Source of the DNA: Chloroflexota bacterium
GTDB taxonomy: Bacteria; Chloroflexota; Anaerolineae; Promineifilales; Promineifilaceae
DNA length: 10,703 nt
Direction of reading: 5' to 3'
Assembly: GCA_020353135.1 (NCBI GenBank)
Contig: CP070688.1
Span: 2,585,767-2,596,469, forward strand
Shown: positions 6,190 to 10,703 of the stretch, piece by piece
Numbering within the stretch: the first letter of the stretch is position 1
Layout of the letters: each line of letters begins with the position of its first letter
The notes under the pieces: model-generated
Databases searched by the model: none
What the model was told of the DNA's origin: nothing
What the model saw: only the letters and a program-made list of their open reading frames with translations
Made by a program: the position numbers and the translations under genes

Positions 6190-8589
6190 CTACATCCAGT
6201 TCCCGCGCCGGCGTCGGCCGATGACAAATACAAGCCCAATCAAACCAAGCGGGGCGATCATCGCCGAAGCGCATAAACCGCTCGCTCCACCAGTCGTTTC
6301 GTTTTCATTTTCTACCTCGCCTGGAATGTCCTCAGGGGCATCCGGCGGCTCTGTCGTCTCCGGATCGCCGCCGCCGCTGTCGATCGGCGTATCGCCAGAT
6401 TGATCATTCGACGGCAAGGTAACGGTTGTGGAGCCCTGGCCTTCGACGACTTCGTAAGCAACGCCGTCGTGCACCACTAACACGCGAGAGCCCAAGGCCA
6501 GGTACTGGCCCAGTTCGGGCGCGGCTGATAGTAATTCGAAATAAGCGTCGCTGGCGAATCCTACTTGCTCAGGAGTCTGGGAATCGGCCTCGAATACAGT
6601 ATCGATCCAGAGGCCGTCGCGCATGACGAAGGTCTTACTGCCAACCATCTGCACGACTTCCTCGACCATCTGCACCGTTCCGTCGTCGGCGATGACGGTG
6701 GCCATGGGCTCGGGCGCCATAGGCGCATCGGCCGCGGCCATTTCGGCTTCTTCGGCCGCCGCCTCAACAGCTCGCTCGCCAGTAACGACGCGCGTTACCT
6801 CGACAATATCCTCCATCGCTCCTTCGGCGATCCCGTCACGGCCGGTCTGGCTGAAGATGTCGTCTTCCTCAATCAGATAGCTGGTATAGGGGGTGATGAT
6901 CCCGTAGCGAATACTCAGATCGATCACACTTTGTACCAACTCCGGATCTTCGCCGTACAGCCGAATCTGGGTCAATAGGTGGCCGATAGCCCGGGTGGCC
7001 CACAAGCGGGGAATGAAGTCTTGGCCGCCGCTGCTGCGAAAGACATTGTCTTCGTATTCGAAACGTTGCTCGCGACCGTTTACCTCGCCAGTCAGCGTTA
7101 TGGTCGCCGGGCCGCCTTCGCGGTAACGACCGGCCAAGACCAACTGGCTTCCGGCAAACAGATCGGGTAGTTCCGCGGGGTACATCTGCTCCACGACGAT
7201 ATCCTCAAAATCCAGGCTTATATTGGCCAGGACCGGCGTGCTGACTTTGGCATAGAATCCGCTCACCGCTTCGTCGATATCCTGGCCTGGGCGCACATAG
7301 GTCGTGGTGCCCCGGTGATTCTGAGTCAGGCTGTCGAGCAAGGCTGTGTCGACATCATCGCCGACGCCGAAGGCGAATAAGCGAACATTGTCGGCCGCTT
7401 GCTGCTTGACCGTATCCAGTAGCAAAGACGTGTCGGTGATGCCCTCGGTAGCCAGGCCATCGGTCAGGAAGATGAGAGTCGTCGGTCGTTCTTTGTCGAC
7501 TTGAGCGACCGCTTCCAGCAACGCGCCGCTGATGTTGGTGCCGCCGACGGCCTCTAGCCGTTCGATGAACTGCCGGTAGTCGCCGGCGTCGTCGGCCGGA
7601 ACCAATCCCTTCTCGAAGTTGCGGATGCCAGTGCTGAAAGCGATCACGTTGAATCGGTCGCGCGGATTAAGATTGTCGACCACGAAGGCGGCTGCTTCCT
7701 TGGCCTGTTCCATTTTCTGGCCTTCCATGCTGCCGGAGGTATCCACGACGAGAATCACGTCCTTGGCGACTACCTGGTCAGAGTCAACGTCGACGGCCGG
7801 CGCCACGAGCAGCAAGAAGAAACCATCCTGGCCCTCTTCTTGATAGCTCAGAAGATTGAGGCCAATATCTTCCGGCGCGATGGTGTAGAACAGCTCGAAG
7901 TCCTGATCGGCCAGTACGTCACTGTCTTCAAAGCCGACTACGGCCTGGTAATCGCCGTCGCGATCAATGGCCACCGGGTGGCTGGGCGAGTAAATGGCCC
8001 GTATTGCCTCATCAGACAACACTTCTACCCGGATACGCTGGTTGTCAAGCGCCGTATTGCTGTACAGTTCTGTGGACTGCGGATAGACAAATTGGATGAG
8101 GCCATTCTCGGCCGGGAGAACCTGGGAATAGGCGATTTCGATGCGCCGCTCCTCCCAGGGAGGAATCGGGAACACGTTGGCCTGAATGGCGCTGGTGCCA
8201 ACGTATTCGAGCAAAGCCGGGTCGCGCAGCTGGCGCACGATCTCATCATAGATCTTGCGCGCCTCGTCAGCCTCGAGTATCTTGGCCTCGATAGGCATCC
8301 CGTCGATCCACATGGTCAGCTCGTCGACCGCCGCGCCTTTTGGCAATGGAAACAGATAGACGCCTTCGAGCATCCGGTCACTGTCATTGACAAATAACTG
8401 GTCAATACGGGTTGTCGCCACCTGGTCGTCGATCTCGACGTCGACCCACTGGTATTCGATACTCAGCCCGTCCAGATCCCAGACCGGGGGCAAGGGAATG
8501 GGAAGCGGATCCACTTGTTGGCCGGCGGCCGCATCCGCGAGGACGAGTGACATCAAAATGAGCACTAACGGGAGCAGAATCTTCTTCAT
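6190..8589 (-). CDS. Secreted VIT and von Willebrand factor A domain protein with C-terminal membrane anchor
   Basis: This 799-residue protein begins with a signal peptide (MKKILLPLVLILMSLVL, likely cut near residues 20-24). A VIT domain follows (about 40-170, with FVNDSDRMLEGVYLFPLPKGAAV and a degenerate IYDEIVRQ segment), then a vWA domain (about 277-450). The MIDAS metal site is complete: Asp283, Ser285 and Ser287 in DTSGSM, Thr351 in GGTNISGA, and Asp377 in FLTDG. The domain pair is that of inter-alpha-trypsin-inhibitor heavy chains; in bacteria it marks extracellular proteins likely to bind ligands through metal. An Ala/Glu/Met-rich stretch (about 600-625) and an acidic Pro/Gly/Asn linker precede the C-terminus, where Cys773, a hydrophobic segment (776-790) and RRRR (792-795) look like a membrane anchor or sorting signal. 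Start: GGAGGT at 8596-8601, six bases before ATG. The frame is open up to 8895 but without an RBS or signal peptide there. Confidence 0.88.
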   Translation of the reverse strand: MKKILLPLVLILMSLVLADAAAGQQVDPLPIPLPPVWDLDGLSIEYQWVDVEIDDQVATTRIDQLFVNDSDRMLEGVYLFPLPKGAAVDELTMWIDGMPIEAKILEADEARKIYDEIVRQLRDPALLEYVGTSAIQANVFPIPPWEERRIEIAYSQVLPAENGLIQFVYPQSTELYSNTALDNQRIRVEVLSDEAIRAIYSPSHPVAIDRDGDYQAVVGFEDSDVLADQDFELFYTIAPEDIGLNLLSYQEEGQDGFFLLLVAPAVDVDSDQVVAKDVILVVDTSGSMEGQKMEQAKEAAAFVVDNLNPRDRFNVIAFSTGIRNFEKGLVPADDAGDYRQFIERLEAVGGTNISGALLEAVAQVDKERPTTLIFLTDGLATEGITDTSLLLDTVKQQAADNVRLFAFGVGDDVDTALLDSLTQNHRGTTTYVRPGQDIDEAVSGFYAKVSTPVLANISLDFEDIVVEQMYPAELPDLFAGSQLVLAGRYREGGPATITLTGEVNGREQRFEYEDNVFRSSGGQDFIPRLWATRAIGHLLTQIRLYGEDPELVQSVIDLSIRYGIITPYTSYLIEEDDIFSQTGRDGIAEGAMEDIVEVTRVVTGERAVEAAAEEAEMAAADAPMAPEPMATVIADDGTVQMVEEVVQMVGSKTFVMRDGLWIDTVFEADSQTPEQVGFASDAYFELLSAAPELGQYLALGSRVLVVHDGVAYEVVEGQGSTTVTLPSNDQSGDTPIDSGGGDPETTEPPDAPEDIPGEVENENETTGGASGLCASAMIAPLGLIGLVFVIGRRRRGNWM

Positions 8590-8805
8590 CGCTGTACCTC
8601 CGCGTACTTCTCCTGGGCAAGCCCGGCTCAGAATTGGAATGGGCGTTGCCGCCTGTCTTCTGCCTGCAATTATGGGACGCTCCATCGGCGCAGAATGTTC
8701 CCCGCACAGCAAATCTCGCAAGAGACAGCGTTTTTTTTGAGAAGCTCGTTGGCCGAAACCGCGATCACTCGATTCTCCCGATGACTTCGCTTGGATCCTG
8801 ATAGT

Positions 8806-8834
8806 TCCACCTGGAGGCCTACTTGGCAGGTGGA
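8806..8834. repeat. Inverted repeat in the divergent promoter region
   Basis: TCCACCT (8806-8812) is perfectly repeated in inverse as AGGTGGA (8828-8834), separated by 15 bases that include an AGGCCT palindrome. The right arm touches the candidate -35 hexamer TTGGCA of the peptidase promoter, so an operator is possible. Seven-base arms are short enough to occur by chance. Confidence 0.3.
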
Positions 8835-8850
8835 TTGGACCGGTTATCAT
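8823..8850 (+). promoter_or_regulatory. Candidate promoter for the S9 peptidase gene
   Basis: TTGGCA (8823-8828) and TATCAT (8845-8850) each match consensus at five of six bases and are 16 bp apart. The predicted start near 8857 would give a leader of about 200 nt, long for a housekeeping peptidase, which leaves room for the leader ORF and hairpin. A weaker alternative, TTGTCA (8861-8866) with TAACGG (8883-8888), lies just downstream. Confidence 0.4.
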
Positions 8851-8967
8851 TAGGGTCGGTTTGTCAACGCAAAGCGCTGGCGTAACGGGCACCATGAGGT
8901 GACAGAAACAGGTGCAACGTATTCTTGTAACCTCGCCGCGCCGATTCTTCAGCTGAGGGGTCTACAC

Positions 8968-9015
8968 ATGGCCGCCCATTGCCAAAGCAATTGTCCACGA
9001 ATTCCGTGTCCCTGA
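8968..9015 (+). CDS. Possible 15-codon leader peptide with three cysteines
   Basis: ATG 8968 is preceded by GAGGGG (8955-8960) at seven bases, a reasonable Shine-Dalgarno sequence. It encodes MAAHCQSNCPRIPCP and ends at TGA 9013-9015. Three of fifteen codons are Cys. The stop codon lies inside the left arm of the hairpin at 9011-9027, and the peptidase RBS follows 32 bases later. Such a layout is typical of leader peptides that control a downstream gene, and Cys-containing leader ORFs acting by attenuation are known in other bacteria. An ORF this short can easily arise by chance, and I have no evidence that it is translated. Confidence 0.3.
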   Translation: MAAHCQSNCPRIPCP

Positions 9016-9027
9016 GCACAGCTCAGG
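9011..9027 (+). promoter_or_regulatory. Short hairpin in the S9 peptidase leader
   Basis: CCTGAGC (9011-9017) and GCTCAGG (9021-9027) form a perfect 7-bp stem with a three-base ACA loop. It overlaps the stop of the small ORF at 8968-9015 and ends 19 bases before the AAAGGAGA ribosome binding site of the peptidase. No T-run follows, so it is not an intrinsic terminator. It could affect translation or mRNA stability. Confidence 0.4.
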
Positions 9028-9060
9028 CGATCTGCGCCCCATTTCCAAAGGAGAGCGAAC

Positions 9061-10703
9061 ATGTCAGAAGTAACGAAGCGATCGATAAAGGCCGAGGACC
9101 TGTACCGATTTCGGTTGGTCTCCGATTGCCAGATTTCACCAGACGGCCGCCGGGTCGTCTTCTGCGTTGAGCGGGTGGATCGCGACAGCGAAAAGAAGTT
9201 CACCAATCTGTGGCAGGTCTGGACGGATGATGGCCGGGCGAGTCAACTGACGCATGGTGACCAAACTGACCGGCATCCCCGCTGGTCGCCTGACGGGGAG
9301 ACGCTGGCGTTCATATCAAACCGAGGAGATGAAGACCAATTTCAGATATATCTACTGCCCATGACCGGCGGCGAGGCCAGGCCGTTGACCGCCATGAAGG
9401 GCTCATTTGATAACTTCCAATGGTCGCCAGACGGCCGTGAATTGGTTTGCCAGTTCCGCAAGAAGGACCAGGAGGCGATCGATCGAGAGGCCGACCCGGC
9501 GCGCAAGGAATTGGGTATCGTGGCTCGCCATATAACTCGCGTTCTTTACAAACTGGATGGCGCAGGCTATTTACCCTATGAACGCTGGCACATCTGGATC
9601 TTTGACGTGGAGACGGGGGTAGGCCAGCAGCTGACCAATGGCGAGATATGTGACGAGCATTCGCCTTGCTGGTCGCCCGACGGCCGGCAGATAGCCTTTC
9701 TGTCGAACCGCAGGCCCGATCCAGATCTAGAACCAGATGCAATAGACGTTTTCACCATCCCAGCTGGTGGACAAGTGACCGAGGCCGACTTCAGTTGTCT
9801 GGAGACGCCGCCAGGCGAAAAGGCTCTTCTCAGCTACTCTCCGGACGGTCGCTACCTGGCCTTTATCGGTCAAGATACACCTGCCGGTTGGTGGAAGAAC
9901 AGCGGCATTTGGCTTGCGCCGCTTGACGGCAGCGGCCCGGTCCAGGATATCACTGCTGAATATGACATCGAAGTCGGCAACGCGACCTTGGGTGATATTG
10001 CCGACCGGCCTACTTTTGTGCCCGTCTGGTCGGCCGACGGCCGGCGAATTTACTTCCAGGCCGGTCAGAACGGAAGCACGGGCCTATACTCCATCACTCA
10101 CCAAGGCGACGACTTGCGGCCTGAGGTTTCGTCGGCCGGCGGGGCGGGCGCTTTCAGCTTGGATAAGGCCAATGATGGCCTCGCCTTTTGTTTCGGCGGC
10201 TTAGCCGACCCAGGAAACATCTGGTTTAAAGAGCTTCGTCAGGGCGAGAGCCGCCAATTAACTCATTTCAATGAAAGACTGGTGGCTGAAATCGATCTGG
10301 GTCAGATCGAAGAAGTCTGGTTCCAGGGCGCGGATGAGAACAGGTTGCAAGGATGGATCGTCAAGCCGCCAGGATTCGATCCGGGGAAGCGCTATCCTGC
10401 AATTCTCGAGATCCATGGCGGACCGTGGCTGCAGTACGGCAACTCGTTCATGCACGAGTTTTACTACCTGGCGGCTCAGGGCTACGTGGTGGGCTTTTGC
10501 AACCCACGCGGCGGCCAGGGCTACGGCGAAAAACACAGCCAGGCCATTGAAAACGCCTGGGGAACGGTCGACTTCGCCGACTTAATGGCATTCGCCGACT
10601 TACTGGCCGATCTGGCCTATGTCGATCAGGCGCGGATGGGCGTCGCCGGCGGAAGCTATGGCGGCTACATGACCACGCTGATTATCGGCCGCACCCAGCG
10701 CTT
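9061..10703 (+). CDS. S9 family (prolyl oligopeptidase/acylaminoacyl-peptidase type) serine peptidase, C-terminus beyond the window
   Basis: The frame runs from ATG 9061 off the window end (547 codons visible). AAAGGAGA at 9047-9054, six bases before ATG, fixes the start. The N-terminal part is a TolB/WD40-like beta propeller marked by repeated SPDG turns: SPDGR at 26-30, WSPDG at 75, 121 and 204, YSPDG at 259 and WSADG at 323. The alpha/beta-hydrolase domain begins around residue 430, with HGGPW at 452-456 (oxyanion-hole region) and the nucleophile Ser532 in GGSYGGYMT. The catalytic Asp and His would lie in the missing ~100-150 residues. Family members cleave short peptides or remove N-acyl-amino acids, the propeller restricting access. 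No signal peptide is visible, so a cytoplasmic location is likely. The gene is transcribed divergently from the VIT/vWA gene. Confidence 0.93.
   Translation, partial: MSEVTKRSIKAEDLYRFRLVSDCQISPDGRRVVFCVERVDRDSEKKFTNLWQVWTDDGRASQLTHGDQTDRHPRWSPDGETLAFISNRGDEDQFQIYLLPMTGGEARPLTAMKGSFDNFQWSPDGRELVCQFRKKDQEAIDREADPARKELGIVARHITRVLYKLDGAGYLPYERWHIWIFDVETGVGQQLTNGEICDEHSPCWSPDGRQIAFLSNRRPDPDLEPDAIDVFTIPAGGQVTEADFSCLETPPGEKALLSYSPDGRYLAFIGQDTPAGWWKNSGIWLAPLDGSGPVQDITAEYDIEVGNATLGDIADRPTFVPVWSADGRRIYFQAGQNGSTGLYSITHQGDDLRPEVSSAGGAGAFSLDKANDGLAFCFGGLADPGNIWFKELRQGESRQLTHFNERLVAEIDLGQIEEVWFQGADENRLQGWIVKPPGFDPGKRYPAILEIHGGPWLQYGNSFMHEFYYLAAQGYVVGFCNPRGGQGYGEKHSQAIENAWGTVDFADLMAFADLLADLAYVDQARMGVAGGSYGGYMTTLIIGRTQR

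Larger units (their letters stand above)
8590..9060. other. Divergent intergenic region (471 bp) between the VIT/vWA gene and the S9 peptidase
   Basis: This region must hold promoters for both flanking genes. For the peptidase I see a candidate promoter (8823-8850), an inverted repeat overlapping it, a possible small leader ORF and a hairpin, listed separately. For the VIT/vWA gene the evidence is thin: CATAAT on the minus strand (8674-8669) could be a -10 placed about 80 bases before the start, but the matching -35 (CATTCT) is poor. A perfect minus-strand TTGACA (8867-8862) has no -10 at the right distance. A run of eight T (8731-8738; A on the minus strand) could be an upstream promoter element for the minus-strand gene. 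Other small palindromes include ATTGC-CAAA-GCAAT at 8978-8991. I see no RNA gene. Confidence 0.5.

Noticed and set aside
7840..8397. A 185-residue open frame on the plus strand
   Set aside because: It is antisense to the VIT-domain coding region and shows no independent coding evidence.
8713..8738. Plus-strand terminator formed by TCTC-GCAA-GAGA and a following run of eight T
   Set aside because: The stem is only 4 bp, five bases separate it from the T-run, and no plus-strand gene lies upstream to terminate.
8839..8867. Minus-strand promoter with perfect TTGACA (8867-8862) for the VIT/vWA gene
   Set aside because: The nearest -10-like sequence (GATAAC) is only about 13-14 bases away and nothing suitable lies at 16-18 bases.
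8590..8895. N-terminal extension of the VIT/vWA protein to a start at 8895
   Set aside because: The extension has no RBS or signal peptide. MKKILLPLVLILM at 8589 has a strong GGAGGT site and is a clear secretion signal.

Overview
The window looks like a stretch of an ordinary chromosome from a free-living bacterium with moderately high G+C and many GGCC/CGGCCG words. A member of the Chloroflexota (Anaerolineae/Caldilineae-like) is my best guess. The reasons are a lipoprotein built from paired 'FFxxNGG...FGYP...QYFxRxRLE' repeats, a VIT/vWA surface protein ending in a Cys-plus-transmembrane-plus-Arg tail, and the style of the acyl-CoA dehydrogenase and S9 peptidase. This assignment is inference from family familiarity; no marker gene in the window proves it. 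I see no mobile element, CRISPR array, tRNA or rRNA.

Layout. Positions 2-97 hold the last codons of an unidentified gene. A well-formed sigma70-type promoter (164-192) then drives an acyl-CoA dehydrogenase (234-1448) and, 12 bp later, a small zinc-ribbon membrane protein (1461-1994). A 111-bp gap carries a striking set of nested palindromes (2006-2038). It is followed by etfB and etfA (2106-3868), which overlap by 4 bp and end at a strong intrinsic terminator (3909-3967). Together these genes form an acyl-CoA oxidation / electron-transfer cluster: the dehydrogenase would hand electrons to the EtfAB flavoprotein. No ETF:quinone oxidoreductase lies in the window, so the final acceptor is unknown.

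A second promoter (4023-4051, TTTACA-17-TATAAT) precedes rsgA, the ribosome small-subunit maturation GTPase. Its most likely start is a CTG codon at 4122 with a well-placed Shine-Dalgarno sequence, not the later TTG. A 323-residue lipoprotein follows 58 bp downstream and may be co-transcribed.

On the opposite strand lies a large secreted VIT/vWA protein (6190-8589), convergent with the lipoprotein gene and served by a hairpin-plus-T-run terminator at 6126-6158. A 471-bp divergent intergenic region separates it from an S9-family peptidase (9061 to the window end, incomplete). That region has several inverted repeats, a candidate promoter, and a possible 15-codon cysteine-containing leader ORF whose stop sits in a small hairpin just before the peptidase ribosome binding site.

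I do not see an obviously new multi-gene system. The items most worth a second look are the nested palindromes before etfB, the small zinc-ribbon membrane protein inside the acyl-CoA/ETF cluster, the Cys-containing leader ORF, the CTG start of rsgA and the C-terminal anchor of the VIT/vWA protein.
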